The notes below the pieces were generated by a model. The model had not been told where the DNA came from, searched no databases, and saw only the letters and a program-made list of their open reading frames with translations. Made by a program: the position numbers and the translations under genes. Shown one piece after another: positions 8,159 to 16,079 of a stretch of 34,366 bases of DNA. The stretch lies in NCBI GenBank assembly GCA_934636065.1, contig CAKTZW010000002.1, forward strand, positions 1-34,366, in the 5' to 3' direction. This DNA is from an uncultured Labedella sp. Lineage in GTDB: Bacteria; Actinomycetota; Actinomycetes; Actinomycetales; Microbacteriaceae. Position 1 is the first letter of the stretch, and each line of letters starts with the position of its first letter.

Positions 8159-9406
8159 GTGAGATTCTCCAGAAGCGCCGCAACGGCGGCCGTCCTCGTC
8201 CTCGGCGCCGCCGCGCTCTCCGGGTGTTCGACCGGTGGCTCGGCCGCCGACTCGGGCGAGCTCACCTTCATCACGGACAAGACCTGGGACTTCGACGCCT
8301 TCTCGAAGGAGTCGGAGAAGGACATCGACATCGCCCTGAAGACCACGGCGTACGCCGACCAGGAGGCGTTCCAGGCCTTCGTGAAGCAGTCGTTCCGCAC
8401 CAACAAGAGCCCGGGGCTCTTCACCTGGCACACGGGCGGACAGCTCGAGGAGCTCGTCGCCGAGGACCTCGTAGCGCCGACGACGGACATCTGGACGGAG
8501 GCCGTCGACAACGGCGACGTCGCCGAGTCCGTGCGCGACCTCTACACGGTCGACGGCGAGCAGTACTGCACGCCCATCAGCGTGGACGACTGGGTGATGT
8601 ACTACGACAAGCGCACCTTCGAGGAGTACGGCCTGAGTGCCCCGACCACGTGGGACGAGCTCATGACCGTGGCGGACACCCTCGTGGACGAGGGCGTCGC
8701 ACCGTTCTGGAACTCGGGCGGCAACCCCTGGGCGTTCGTGTGGTTCCAGATCCTCGCCGCCGGCACCGACCTCGACCTCTACACGGGCCTCACGACCGGT
8801 GAGGTCGACTGGACCGATCCCGAGGTCGTGGACGTCATGAACATCTGGCTCGACATGAAGGAGAAGGGCTACTTCACCGACCCGGGCTCGAAGGTCGCAG
8901 CGGAGACGCAGATGAAGGACCAGGAGGTCGCGATGATCCCCTTCGGCACCTGGTACGCGAGCACCCTGACGACGGTCGGGCTCGAGAGCGGGACCGACTG
9001 GGGCGTCTTCCCGATCCCCAATGTGAATCCGGACCAGGAGACCACGCCCGTCGCCATCGAGACCGCGCCGGCGTGCACCGCCGAGAACTCGCCCCAGAAG
9101 GAGACCGGACTCGAGTACGCCGAGTGGTGGATGAGCTCCGAGGCGCAGACGGCGTGGTCCGAGCAGGAGGGCAACCTCCCGTACAACCCGAACGCCGAGG
9201 CGTCGACGGAGGAGTTCCAGGCCATCGCCACGGAGTTCGCCGAGCCGACGTACGAGTTCTACCTCCGCTGGTACGAGGCGGCACCCGCGCCCATCCTCAC
9301 CGCGTCCCTCGACCAGTTCACCGGGTTCATGACGAACCCCGGCGACCCGACCCCGTTCCTCGAAGGCATCCAGCAGGTCGCCGACGAGTACTGGGCCGGC
9401 AACTGA
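8159..9406 (+). CDS. Sugar ABC transporter substrate-binding lipoprotein
   Basis: 415 residues from the GTG at 8159, chosen because AAGGGAG precedes it and a lipoprotein signal peptide follows directly (basic RFSRS, a hydrophobic run, lipobox LSGC with Cys23). The rest is an extracellular solute-binding protein of family 1 type: TFITDKTWDFDAF, KQSFRTNKSPGLFTWHTGGQ, VDGEQYCTPISVDDWVMYYDK, and a region rich in Trp and Tyr as expected for sugar stacking. It should be anchored to the outer face of the membrane and deliver a mono- or oligosaccharide to the two permeases that follow in the same operon. The LacI-type operator upstream indicates induction by the transported sugar or a derivative. Substrate identity is inferred only from the regulon (mannose or mannosides). 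Confidence 0.93.
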   Translation: MRFSRSAATAAVLVLGAAALSGCSTGGSAADSGELTFITDKTWDFDAFSKESEKDIDIALKTTAYADQEAFQAFVKQSFRTNKSPGLFTWHTGGQLEELVAEDLVAPTTDIWTEAVDNGDVAESVRDLYTVDGEQYCTPISVDDWVMYYDKRTFEEYGLSAPTTWDELMTVADTLVDEGVAPFWNSGGNPWAFVWFQILAAGTDLDLYTGLTTGEVDWTDPEVVDVMNIWLDMKEKGYFTDPGSKVAAETQMKDQEVAMIPFGTWYASTLTTVGLESGTDWGVFPIPNVNPDQETTPVAIETAPACTAENSPQKETGLEYAEWWMSSEAQTAWSEQEGNLPYNPNAEASTEEFQAIATEFAEPTYEFYLRWYEAAPAPILTASLDQFTGFMTNPGDPTPFLEGIQQVADEYWAGN

Positions 9407-9414
9407 CGCGCGGG

Positions 9415-10314
9415 ATGGCGCGCCGCTCCTCGACGAACTACCAACGCGCCGCCTGGGGCTTCCTGGCCCCGGGCGTCGCGGCGGTCGTCCTCGTCCTCCA
9501 CCTCCCGGTCGTCTACACCGTCTACCTGAGCTTCACGGACTTCAATGGACTCGGTGACCCCGACTTCGTCGGCCTCGACAACTACGTCCGGATGTTCCGC
9601 GACCCCGCGGTGCTCACGTCGATCACGAACACGCTCCTCTGGGTCGTCGGCACCCTCGTCGTGCCGGTGGGCCTGGGCCTCGTCGTCGCGTACCTCGCCT
9701 ACGGGCTGCCGGGCGGCGCGTGGCTGCGCGTGCCGTTCCTCATCCCGTACGCGCTCTCCGGAGTGGCGGTCGGCGTCGTGTTCTCGTTCGTGCTGCAGAA
9801 CGGGGGAGCGCTGTCGCAGGCGCTCGCGTTCCTCGGCCTGCCGGGATCCGAGCTGCGCTGGCTGCAGGACGCTCCGCTCAACACGTTCGCGATGATCATC
9901 GCGTCGGCGTGGCAGGGCGTCGGGGTCAACGCGCTCCTCTTCACGGTCGGGCTGCAGTCGATCCCGAAGGAGCCGCTCGAGGCGGCGAAGGTGGACGGGG
10001 CGGTCGGGTGGCGGCTCTTCCGGTACATGATCTGGCCGCTGCTGCGGCCGTCGACCACGATCGTCGTGGGCTTGTCGATCGTGAACAGCCTCAAGACCTT
10101 CGACATCGTGCAGTCGATGACGCAGGGCGGACCGAACCGCGTCTCCGAGACGCTCGGTGTGACGATGTACCGCAACACCTTTCTCAACAGCGAGTACGGC
10201 CTCGGTGCCGCCGTCGCCCTGTTCCTCACGGTGATCACCCTCGCGGCGTCAATCATCTACCTCCGCAGGCAGCTCGCGATCGGCGAGCCCGCAGAGAAGG
10301 CGGTCCGTCAGTGA
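9415..10314 (+). CDS. Sugar ABC transporter permease (MalF-type)
   Basis: 299 residues from the ATG at 9415, only 8 bases after the binding-protein stop. About six transmembrane segments are visible, beginning WGFLAPGVAAVVLVLHLPVVYTV. The EAA loop that contacts the ATPase reads EAAKVDGAVGWRLFRYMIWP (about residues 181-200). The phrases FTDFNGLGDPDFVGLDNYVRMF and TQGGPNRVSETLGVTMY are standard for MalF/UgpA-type permeases of carbohydrate importers (CUT1). The gene overlaps the next permease by the GTGA arrangement, so the two are translationally coupled. No ATPase gene is nearby. A shared MsiK-type ATPase encoded elsewhere is the usual solution in actinomycetes. Confidence 0.93.
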   Translation: MARRSSTNYQRAAWGFLAPGVAAVVLVLHLPVVYTVYLSFTDFNGLGDPDFVGLDNYVRMFRDPAVLTSITNTLLWVVGTLVVPVGLGLVVAYLAYGLPGGAWLRVPFLIPYALSGVAVGVVFSFVLQNGGALSQALAFLGLPGSELRWLQDAPLNTFAMIIASAWQGVGVNALLFTVGLQSIPKEPLEAAKVDGAVGWRLFRYMIWPLLRPSTTIVVGLSIVNSLKTFDIVQSMTQGGPNRVSETLGVTMYRNTFLNSEYGLGAAVALFLTVITLAASIIYLRRQLAIGEPAEKAVRQ

Positions 10315-11132
10315 TCTCGCGCATCCTCCGCTATGTGATCCTCGGAGGCCTCGGCATCCTGTGGCTCCTGCCCATCTACCTGCTGCTCGCGAACGCGAGC
10401 AAGCTCACCTCCGAGTACTCGGGGTCGGAGCTGTGGGCGCCCGGCAACCTGCCCGCGCTCCTGTCGAACATCGGCGAGGTGTTCGCGACGACCGATGTCC
10501 CCTCGGGACTCGGGGTGACGCTCGCCTACGCGACGATCGCGCCGTTCATCGCGGTGATCCTCGGCGCCGGCATCGGGTACGCCGTGATCGTGCTGAAGCT
10601 CAAGCGCGGCTTCTTCTGGTTCTTCGTCGTGTTCTGCGGCACCGTCTTCCCGCTGCAGATCATGGTGATCCCGCTCTTCGCCGCGTACTCGCAGGTCGGT
10701 CTCTTCGACACGTTCGTCGGGATGACCTTCGTCTACGCCGTCGTCTGCACGCCGTTCTCCGCCTTCGTGATGCGCAACTTCTTCGCGGGCATCGCGGAGA
10801 CCGTGTTCGAGGCGGCCGTCGTGGACGGGGCGAGCCCGTGGCGGATCTTCACGCGCATCTACCTGCCGATGTCGCGCAGCGCCCTCGTGGTCGTGTTCAT
10901 CCTGCAGGCGACGTGGGTGTGGAACGACCTCCTGCTCGCACTCGTGCTCACCCAGAGCGCGTCGACGCGACCGGTGATGCCGCTGCTCGCGGCGTTGCAG
11001 TCCACCGAGGGCGGCGGGTCGGCGTACACCGTCGTGCTCACGGCGGCGCTCATCGTCTCGATCCCGACGGCGCTCCTGTTCATGTTCACGCAGCGCGTCT
11101 TCCAGCGGGGCCTCTCCCTCGGTCAGTACTGA
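10311..11132 (+). CDS. Sugar ABC transporter permease (MalG-type)
   Basis: 273 residues from the GTG at 10311, overlapping the previous stop by four bases. Membrane segments start with YVILGGLGILWLLPIYLLLANA. The EAA loop EAAVVDGASPWRIFTRIYLP (about residues 165-184) and the C-terminal ending FMFTQRVFQRGLSLGQY are typical of MalG/UgpE-type partners, which commonly end with a G-x-x-x-G-A-x-K/Y tail. It forms the heterodimeric channel with the preceding permease. It is the last gene of the operon; a large nested palindrome begins 35 bases after its stop and may end transcription. Confidence 0.93.
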   Translation: MISRILRYVILGGLGILWLLPIYLLLANASKLTSEYSGSELWAPGNLPALLSNIGEVFATTDVPSGLGVTLAYATIAPFIAVILGAGIGYAVIVLKLKRGFFWFFVVFCGTVFPLQIMVIPLFAAYSQVGLFDTFVGMTFVYAVVCTPFSAFVMRNFFAGIAETVFEAAVVDGASPWRIFTRIYLPMSRSALVVVFILQATWVWNDLLLALVLTQSASTRPVMPLLAALQSTEGGGSAYTVVLTAALIVSIPTALLFMFTQRVFQRGLSLGQY

Positions 11133-11167
11133 CGGCGGTTGACCCCGCCCACACCTGCCGAAATTCG

Positions 11168-11235
11168 CGAGCGCTACACCCCCAGCCGAGCGCCACACGA
11201 CGTCGTGGCGCGGTCGGCTGACGGTGTAGCGCTCG
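11168..11235. repeat. 68-base nested palindrome (copy A), probable bidirectional terminator
   Basis: The outer arms CGAGCGCTACACC (11168-11180) and GGTGTAGCGCTCG (11223-11235) are perfectly complementary. Inside lie CAGCCG/CGGCTG and GCGCCAC/GTGGCGC with a small bulge, around the self-complementary centre ACGACGTCGT (11197-11206). It lies between convergent genes. A related element in the same orientation occurs at 30012-30073. Confidence 0.85.
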
Positions 11236-11410
11236 GCGAGGGGGGCGGCGGGGCAGCGGTGCGGCCGGGCGGTGGGTCAGGCGGCCCGGGCCGTCGTGTC
11301 GGCGGCGGCCTCGTCGAGGGTCGGAGGGCAGGCGGCGTCGTGCGGGCGTACGCTCAGTTCGATGAGCGTCGCCAGGCGGCGCTGGGCCGCGCTCAGCGGG
11401 CGGGTGAGGC

Positions 11411-11433
11411 GCTTCGGCAAGCTCAGCGGCCGG
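11411..11433. repeat. Degenerate single arm of the REP-like repeat
   Basis: GCTTCGGCAAGCTCAGCGGC differs at a few positions from the CTTCGACAAGCTCAGCGACC arms at 12270 and 28140. No partner arm is nearby. Confidence 0.6.
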
Positions 11434-11472
11434 ACGGCCGGGTCGAGACCGGATCGGCCCGGCCGGCTGCGG

Positions 11473-11877
11473 CTACTCCTCCACATACTCCTGCCGGACG
11501 GCACCCGCCGTCGCCCGTTCGAGATGAGCGAAGTCCCGATCGCTGGTCAGGATGACGGCGTCATTGGTCACGGCGTACGCGGCGACCATGCAGTCGAACG
11601 CCCCCGCCGCCCGAACCAGCCCGTTACTCCAGAGCGACTGCTGGATCTCGAGCGCATCCTGGAGGGACGGGTGGACGAAAGCGGGCAGGAGCCCCTCCAT
11701 GTCGGCTCGCAACTCCTCGTACTCCTCCGGCGTTCGAGCCGAGTGACCGTACTCGAGCACCTGCGGCGGGCAGGTGATGACGAGGTGCTGGGTGGCTATG
11801 GATCGCAGGCGGGCGGCGATGGCGGCACTCCGCCCCGCCTTCTGCCAGACGCTGTTGTCGACGAGGTACGTCGTCAC
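11473..11877 (-). CDS. vapC: VapC-type PIN-domain ribonuclease toxin
   Basis: 134 residues from the GTG at 11877. The PIN fold is shown by YLVDNSVW at the N-terminus (acidic Asp7), a central Glu in QVLEYGHSA, AFDCMVAAYA, and ILTSDRDFAHLE near the C-terminus with the last acidic residues. These four acidic positions bind Mg2+ or Mn2+ in VapC toxins, which cleave specific tRNAs or rRNA. The start overlaps the stop of the antitoxin gene by four bases (GTGA), the usual operon arrangement with antitoxin first. It is convergent with the ABC operon. The RNA target cannot be predicted from the sequence. Confidence 0.9.
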   Translation of the reverse strand: MTTYLVDNSVWQKAGRSAAIAARLRSIATQHLVITCPPQVLEYGHSARTPEEYEELRADMEGLLPAFVHPSLQDALEIQQSLWSNGLVRAAGAFDCMVAAYAVTNDAVILTSDRDFAHLERATAGAVRQEYVEE

Positions 11878-12098
11878 GCGCCGCGATCGACGGAGGCGTC
11901 GGGAGAGATGGTGCCTGCGTCGATCTGATCGGCGTCGAACTCGCGGCCGATGATCCGTTCGATCGCCGCGGGCTGGCGGCGAACGGCGATCAGGGTGCGG
12001 AGCGCGAGGTCGACCGTTTCGCGTGCCGTGGTCGTGCCGGCCAACTCCTTGGCGAGGCTGAGCTCGCCCTGATCGATGTCGATCGATGTGACGGTCAT
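11874..12098 (-). CDS. vapB: VapB-type antitoxin
   Basis: 74 residues from the ATG at 12098. An in-frame GTG at 12107 exists but lies within the Shine-Dalgarno GGGAGGTG, so the ATG is preferred. The sequence TVTSIDIDQGELSLAKELAGTTTARETVDLALRTLI matches the VapB antitoxins paired with PIN toxins: a beta strand then two helices (ribbon-helix-helix-like) for DNA binding. The acidic C-terminal tail would wrap the toxin. It is the first gene of the vapBC pair and probably represses its own AT-rich promoter at 12121-12141. Confidence 0.88.
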   Translation of the reverse strand: MTVTSIDIDQGELSLAKELAGTTTARETVDLALRTLIAVRRQPAAIERIIGREFDADQIDAGTISPDASVDRGA

Positions 12099-12120
12099 GG
12101 CATCCACCTCCCTCGTGGTT

Positions 12121-12141
12121 TGTATAGGTCAGTATATAAGC
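12121..12141 (-). promoter_or_regulatory. AT-rich promoter/operator of vapBC
   Basis: An unusually AT-rich island for this DNA. Two GTATA elements (12122-12126 and 12132-12136) are spaced one helical turn apart, which suits a -10 region plus a dimeric antitoxin site. It lies 23 bases upstream of the antitoxin ATG. Confidence 0.4.
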
Positions 12142-12161
12142 CTCGCAAGCGTGCGATGCGC

Positions 12162-12185
12162 GGTTCGACAGGCTCAGCGACCGAG
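12162..12185. repeat. REP-like single arm upstream of vapBC
   Basis: GGTTCGACAGGCTCAGCGAC is one arm of the dispersed repeat; the partner arm is missing. Only part of the core (TCGACAGGCTCAGCGACC) is conserved. Confidence 0.65.
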
Positions 12186-12233
12186 GGGCTGCGTCGAGGA
12201 ACTGGTGACGTAACGCGCTCCGGCCCGACCCGT

Positions 12234-12290
12234 CGGTCCCTGAGCTTGTCGAAGGGAAAGGTGCAGGCGCTTCGACAAGCTCAGCGACCG
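12234..12290. repeat. REP-like inverted repeat pair
   Basis: The arm ending CCCTGAGCTTGTCGAAG (12234-12254) is inverted against CTTCGACAAGCTCAGC (12270-12290), with one mismatch over 21 bases and a 15-base loop. It lies 17 bases past the stop of the membrane-protein gene at 12307, where it can act as its terminator. Confidence 0.85.
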
Positions 12291-12306
12291 TGCCCCCGCG
12301 GCCCCC

Positions 12307-12912
12307 TCAGCCGCGCAGGCGGACGCCCGAGGCACGGAGGTGGAGCGCCGCGAGGTCGCGGATGACGGCGGGGTCGCCGCGGCGCCACGCGTCCATCGCG
12401 TTCGGGTGCAGGGCGAGGACCTGCTCGGCCGGGAGGTCGACGATCGCGCGAAGGGCGAGCAACTCCCGGGCGTTCGGGGCGGCGGCGAGCCGCGCCGCCC
12501 GTCCGCGACGGACGGCGCCGACGATCCGCGGGCGGAACCACACGAACAGGAGGGCCGCCACGATGATCGCGACGACCGTCCACGCGGCCGTCGCCGCGAG
12601 GGTGTGCACGCCGAGCTGCCAGTTCTCGCCGGCCGCGGCGAGGGAATCGGCGGCATCGCTCGCCGCGCCGAACGGCGCGCTGATCCCCTCGCCGATGAGC
12701 GGAGTGGACGACAGCGCGTCGCCGACATCGGTCATCGTCGCGGACAGCCCCTCGCCGGACGCCTGGACCTCGCGTCCGACGGCGTCGAGCGTGACGATCG
12801 TCCCGTGGACCGCCACCGCCGCCAGGATCCCGCCGACGAGGACCAGCAGGGCGATCACGTCCCCGAGGATCTGGAGCGTTCGTTGCCGGGCGAAGTCCGA
12901 GTAAGGCTTCAC
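12307..12912 (-). CDS. Hypothetical two-helix membrane protein
   Basis: 201 residues from the GTG at 12912, preceded by a strong GAGGAGGA. One transmembrane segment lies near residues 16-38 (GDVIALLVLVGGILAAVAV) and a second near 105-127 (TAAWTVVAIIVAALLFVWF). The intervening part, about 65 residues rich in Ala, Ser and Gly, should be extracytoplasmic. The C-terminal 70 residues (basic RGRAARLAAAPNARELLALRAI, then HPNAMDAWRRGD) should be cytoplasmic. I recognise no functional domain; similar proteins occur as hypotheticals in related actinobacteria (memory, unverified). It lies 59 bases downstream of the epimerase-like gene on the same strand. Confidence 0.75.
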   Translation of the reverse strand: MKPYSDFARQRTLQILGDVIALLVLVGGILAAVAVHGTIVTLDAVGREVQASGEGLSATMTDVGDALSSTPLIGEGISAPFGAASDAADSLAAAGENWQLGVHTLAATAAWTVVAIIVAALLFVWFRPRIVGAVRRGRAARLAAAPNARELLALRAIVDLPAEQVLALHPNAMDAWRRGDPAVIRDLAALHLRASGVRLRG

Positions 12913-12971
12913 GGGTCCTCCTCGCGGGGTCGAGCTGTCATCGTCTCACCCCGCGGGGTTCCGCGCGGTCG

Positions 12972-13949
12972 TCAGACGACGAGAGGGGAGCCCGTCTCCA
13001 ACCGATCGTGGTCGATGAGCCAGCGGATCGACTCCAGCACGGCGTCCTCGGGTTCGTAGCGCGGGGCGTAGTCGAGGAGACGGCGTGCCTTCTCGATGGT
13101 GAAGCACTGACTGCGGTCGAGGTGCCCCCAGCTCGCGTCGGCGTGCTCCGGCGAGGTCGAGGCGCGGAAGTCGTCCCAGCCGACGCTCTCGAGAGCGGTC
13201 TCCCGCCCGAACCAGGACGCCGCGATGTCGGCGTACCCCCGGACGCTGAGGGCGGTCGGCGCGACGATGTTGAGGTCCTCGCCGGCGACGGCATCCCGGT
13301 GCGTCACGGCCAGCTCGAACGCCTGCGCGACGTCGTCCGCGTGCACGTGGTGCATCATCTCCGCCCCGCTGCCCGGCACACGCAAGGGCTCCCCGGCAGC
13401 GAGCGTCCGCCACACCGCGGGATCGAGATTGCCGAGCGGTCCGATCGGGTCCCAACCGGGCCCGACGATGTGTCCCGGGTGAAGCGACGTCGTCACCAGC
13501 GCACCGGAGCGGGTCTCGTCGGCGAGGAGCGCCGCGATCGCCTTCTTCCCGATCCCGTACTCATCGGTCGGGTCCTCGGCCGAGTCGGAGCCCTCCGCAA
13601 TAGGGAGCTTGCGGCTCCGCCCGAAGCGCCAGATCGAGCCGCAATGGACGAGGTGCGTGACCTCTCCGCGGAGCGCGTCGACGAGAGCCCCGGCCGACTC
13701 GGGGGTGAAGCACACGAGATCGATGACGACGTCGGGCCGTTGTGCGAGGACCGTCGGGCCGAACGTGCCGTCCCGGTCCTGCTGCTCCCGGTCGGCGACG
13801 ACGGACTCGACGTCGCGCCACTCGGTCGCCTCCGCATAGGTCGAGCTGCGCCCGCGACTGATCGAGACGACCTCATGTCCGGCGCGCACGAGGCGAGGGA
13901 CGAGGAACGAGCCGATGTGACCGCTTCCCCCGATGACGACGATCCTCAT
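12972..13949 (-). CDS. NAD(P)-dependent epimerase/dehydratase-like protein (extended SDR)
   Basis: 325 residues from the ATG at 13949, with GGGAG upstream. The Rossmann dinucleotide motif GGSGHIG is at residues 7-13. Further on are an active-site-like YGIGKK (Tyr-x-x-x-Lys) and HPGHIVGPGWDP, the last typical of NAD-dependent epimerases of the atypical or extended SDR class. It is cytoplasmic and probably acts on a nucleotide sugar or other carbonyl substrate; the substrate is not deducible. It lies 90 bases downstream of merR on the same strand. A TAGCCT element on the minus strand at 13991-13996 could be its own -10, giving a leader of about 35 bases. Confidence 0.82.
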   Translation of the reverse strand: MRIVVIGGSGHIGSFLVPRLVRAGHEVVSISRGRSSTYAEATEWRDVESVVADREQQDRDGTFGPTVLAQRPDVVIDLVCFTPESAGALVDALRGEVTHLVHCGSIWRFGRSRKLPIAEGSDSAEDPTDEYGIGKKAIAALLADETRSGALVTTSLHPGHIVGPGWDPIGPLGNLDPAVWRTLAAGEPLRVPGSGAEMMHHVHADDVAQAFELAVTHRDAVAGEDLNIVAPTALSVRGYADIAASWFGRETALESVGWDDFRASTSPEHADASWGHLDRSQCFTIEKARRLLDYAPRYEPEDAVLESIRWLIDHDRLETGSPLVV

Positions 13950-13968
13950 GAGACTCCCGACCTCTCCT

Positions 13969-13986
13969 CCGGGCGACCGCGCCCGG
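13969..13986. other. GC hairpin between merR and the epimerase-like gene
   Basis: CCGGGCG and CGCCCGG flank a four-base loop (ACCG). It sits between the merR stop (14040) and the epimerase start (13949), and could be a weak terminator or a leader structure. No T run follows on either strand. Confidence 0.45.
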
Positions 13987-14039
13987 ACCCAGGCTATGCA
14001 GTCGGCCGTCGCGTCACGAGGGCTTGCTGCGGCACGTCG

Positions 14040-14780
14040 TCACGCGTCGGTCGCGTTGAGGCGGCGGAGGACGTCGTCCCACACCGACCGTTGGGCGGCG
14101 TTGTGATGGTCGTCCTGGTGGGTGAGGAGGAGGGCCGCCGAGTCGGCGTCGAGCCGCGGCGCGTCGTCGAGAGGGACGGCCGTCGTGAGCAGGTCGAGGA
14201 TCTCCTCGACGAGGCGCTGCCTCTGCTCGGCCGGCGCCTCGTCAGAGAGCGCGTCGAACTCCGTCATGATCGCCTCGTAGCGCTCCCGCTCGCCCGCGAG
14301 GTTCTCGTACGCGGCCGCGAGCCACGGAAGGCCGGCCCCTCCGCCGACGTGCCCGATGAGGGCGAGCTGTTCGCGTTCGTGCGCCTGGACAGCGGGTGCC
14401 GCTCCGGCCCGGGGGCGGAAGAGGGACGCATAGGGGATGAGGGCCTCGGGCAGATCCGGCTGCGCACCGCCGTCGCGCAGCCGCGAGATGGCCGCCCGGC
14501 GACCGGTCAGCCGGTCGATCTCCGCCGCGGCCTGTCGATCGATGCGGTCGAGCAGGTCGGAGGCCGCCGCGGTGTCGTCGATCACCTCGCGCACCTCGGC
14601 GAGCGGGACCCCGAGGTTGGTGAAGCTCACGATCCGCAAGACCGTCGCGAGGTGGCGGACCGTGTAGCGGCGGTAGCCGTTCGCGGAGCGCTCCGGCTCC
14701 TCGAGGAGCCCGATCTGGTGGTAGTGCCGCAGGGTCCGGACGGTGACGCCGGCCAGGTCGGCGAGCTCATTACTGCGCAT
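14040..14780 (-). CDS. MerR family transcriptional regulator
   Basis: 246 residues from the ATG at 14780. The DNA-binding domain MRSNELADLAGVTVRTLRHY then HQIGLLEEPERSANGYRRY is a textbook MerR winged helix (residues 1-70), followed by the dimerisation coiled coil (about residues 75-115). The C-terminal 130 residues form an effector domain I do not recognise. The start overlaps the end of the MFS gene by 11 bases, so the two are coupled, with the transporter translated first. The promoter of this operon (15997-16027) contains a MerR-type dyad in a 19-bp spacer, so the protein most likely activates the exporter and its own synthesis in response to a transported compound. Confidence 0.92.
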   Translation of the reverse strand: MRSNELADLAGVTVRTLRHYHQIGLLEEPERSANGYRRYTVRHLATVLRIVSFTNLGVPLAEVREVIDDTAAASDLLDRIDRQAAAEIDRLTGRRAAISRLRDGGAQPDLPEALIPYASLFRPRAGAAPAVQAHEREQLALIGHVGGGAGLPWLAAAYENLAGERERYEAIMTEFDALSDEAPAEQRQRLVEEILDLLTTAVPLDDAPRLDADSAALLLTHQDDHHNAAQRSVWDDVLRRLNATDA

Positions 14781-15990
14781 TCCCGGTGACCTCACCACCC
14801 TCCAGATTATGGAGCGAACGCGTCGCGAGGACAACGACGAGGGCCACCACCCAGACGGCGCACACCGCGAGACCCGCGATCGCGGGCGTCGCCACCTCGG
14901 CGACGAGACCCGCTCCGCCGATGCCGAGGGGTGCCGCCAACTGCAGCGCGGTGTTCTGCAGCGCGAGCACCCGCCCGCGTGCGCGGTCCGGGGTCTTCTC
15001 GACCTGCAGTACGCCGAGGACGCCGCCGAGCATCGCGTTGCTGACGCCAACGAGCAGCGCCGAACCGAAGACGATCGGCAGCGAGGCGAGCGTCGACAGG
15101 CCGACGAAACCGATCGTGAGCGCCGCGAAGCCGATCGTGAGCCATGCTCTCCGCGTGATGCGCGAGCCGACTGTCGCGAAGATCAGCGCGCCGACCAACA
15201 TCCCCGCCGCCATGACCGTGAGGACGAGGCCGAGGATCTCCGGTCGCGCGATCGTCGCGAAGTGGAGGGGGAGGACGAGTCCTTGCAGACCGCCTCCCAC
15301 GATGGTGAGACCGACGATGAGGACGATCGTCGCGACGAGGAAGCGACTGTGGCGGAGGACGACGAGGCCGCCGACGACCTGTCGCCACGGCGTCTCCGGA
15401 GCGGCGTCCGTCCGAAGGATCCGGCCGGTGTCCGTCGGAATGAGGAGGGTGAGGAGGGCGGCAGCGGCCGACGTGCCCGCCGTGACGTAGAACACCGTCG
15501 CGGGTCCCAGCAGCGCGACGAGGGTCCCGGCGATCGCCGGGCCGATGACGAGAGCGATCGAGGTCAACGTCTGTCGGAGGCCGACGAGCCGCTCCAACGG
15601 CACGCCGGTGCGACGCACGACCGCGCCGACGAGAACCTCGCGCGCCGTTCCGCCCGGCACGTCTCCGAACGCTCCGATGATGCCGAGGACGACGAACCAC
15701 CACAGGTCGAGACCCCACAGCGCATCGACGATCGGCAGCGCCGCGATCGACGCGGCGGAGATCAGGTCGGAGACGACGGAGATGTTCCGCCGATTCCACC
15801 GGTCGATCACGACCCCGGCGACGAGGCCGATGGCCACGGCCGGGATCGCCGTGGCGGCGGAGATCGCGCCCATGCTGAGCGGGCTGCCGGTGATCTGCAG
15901 GACGATGAGGGGGAGGGCGATCGCGGCGATCCCATTGCCGAGCAGCGAGAGGAAATGGGAGCCCAGGTAGGTGAGGACGATGGGGTTCAT
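14770..15990 (-). CDS. MFS transporter, probable drug/metabolite exporter
   Basis: 406 residues from the ATG at 15990. It has about twelve hydrophobic segments and begins MNPIVLTYLGSHFLSLLGNG. The loop VIDRWNRRNISVVSDLISA (after helix 2) is the motif A region of the major facilitator superfamily, in the version seen in exporters related to MefA/EntS. A second loop has GRVLALQNTALQLAAPLGI. I chose the ATG over an in-frame GTG at 16005 because the -10 element TGCAGT lies exactly six bases before it, which predicts a leaderless mRNA. It forms an operon with merR, which supports a role in efflux of a compound sensed by that regulator. Confidence 0.88.
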   Translation of the reverse strand: MNPIVLTYLGSHFLSLLGNGIAAIALPLIVLQITGSPLSMGAISAATAIPAVAIGLVAGVVIDRWNRRNISVVSDLISAASIAALPIVDALWGLDLWWFVVLGIIGAFGDVPGGTAREVLVGAVVRRTGVPLERLVGLRQTLTSIALVIGPAIAGTLVALLGPATVFYVTAGTSAAAALLTLLIPTDTGRILRTDAAPETPWRQVVGGLVVLRHSRFLVATIVLIVGLTIVGGGLQGLVLPLHFATIARPEILGLVLTVMAAGMLVGALIFATVGSRITRRAWLTIGFAALTIGFVGLSTLASLPIVFGSALLVGVSNAMLGGVLGVLQVEKTPDRARGRVLALQNTALQLAAPLGIGGAGLVAEVATPAIAGLAVCAVWVVALVVVLATRSLHNLEGGEVTGNAQ

Positions 15991-15996
15991 GCTCCC

Positions 15997-16027
15997 ACTG
16001 CACACTCCGACGTAACGTCGGGGTCAA
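15997..16027 (-). promoter_or_regulatory. MerR-controlled promoter of the MFS-merR operon
   Basis: On the minus strand, TTGACC (16022-16027) and TGCAGT (15997-16002) are separated by 19 bases, the long spacer typical of MerR-activated promoters. The spacer contains the dyad CCGACGT-T-ACGTCGG (16007-16021). The predicted transcript starts at or next to the ATG at 15990. Confidence 0.75.
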
Positions 16028-16079
16028 GTCGGGCTTCGCAGCGCCGCCGTTCAGCGCGTGCCGCCGCCGCTGGTGACGG

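Larger units (their letters stand above)
11133..11472. other. Gene-free stretch between the ABC operon and vapC
   Basis: The region lies between the convergent ABC operon and the vapC gene. It holds the 68-base nested palindrome (11168-11235) and a degenerate copy of the REP-like arm (11411-11433). The open frames across it lack convincing starts or family features. Confidence 0.5.

Noticed and set aside
11277..11504. A 75-codon minus-strand frame downstream of vapC
   Set aside because: It overlaps the end of vapC and a degenerate repeat arm, lacks a ribosome site and matches no family I know.
12121..12180. Possible tRNA or attachment site in the AT-rich gap upstream of vapBC
   Set aside because: No cloverleaf or integrase gene could be found; the AT-rich stretch is better explained as the vapBC promoter.
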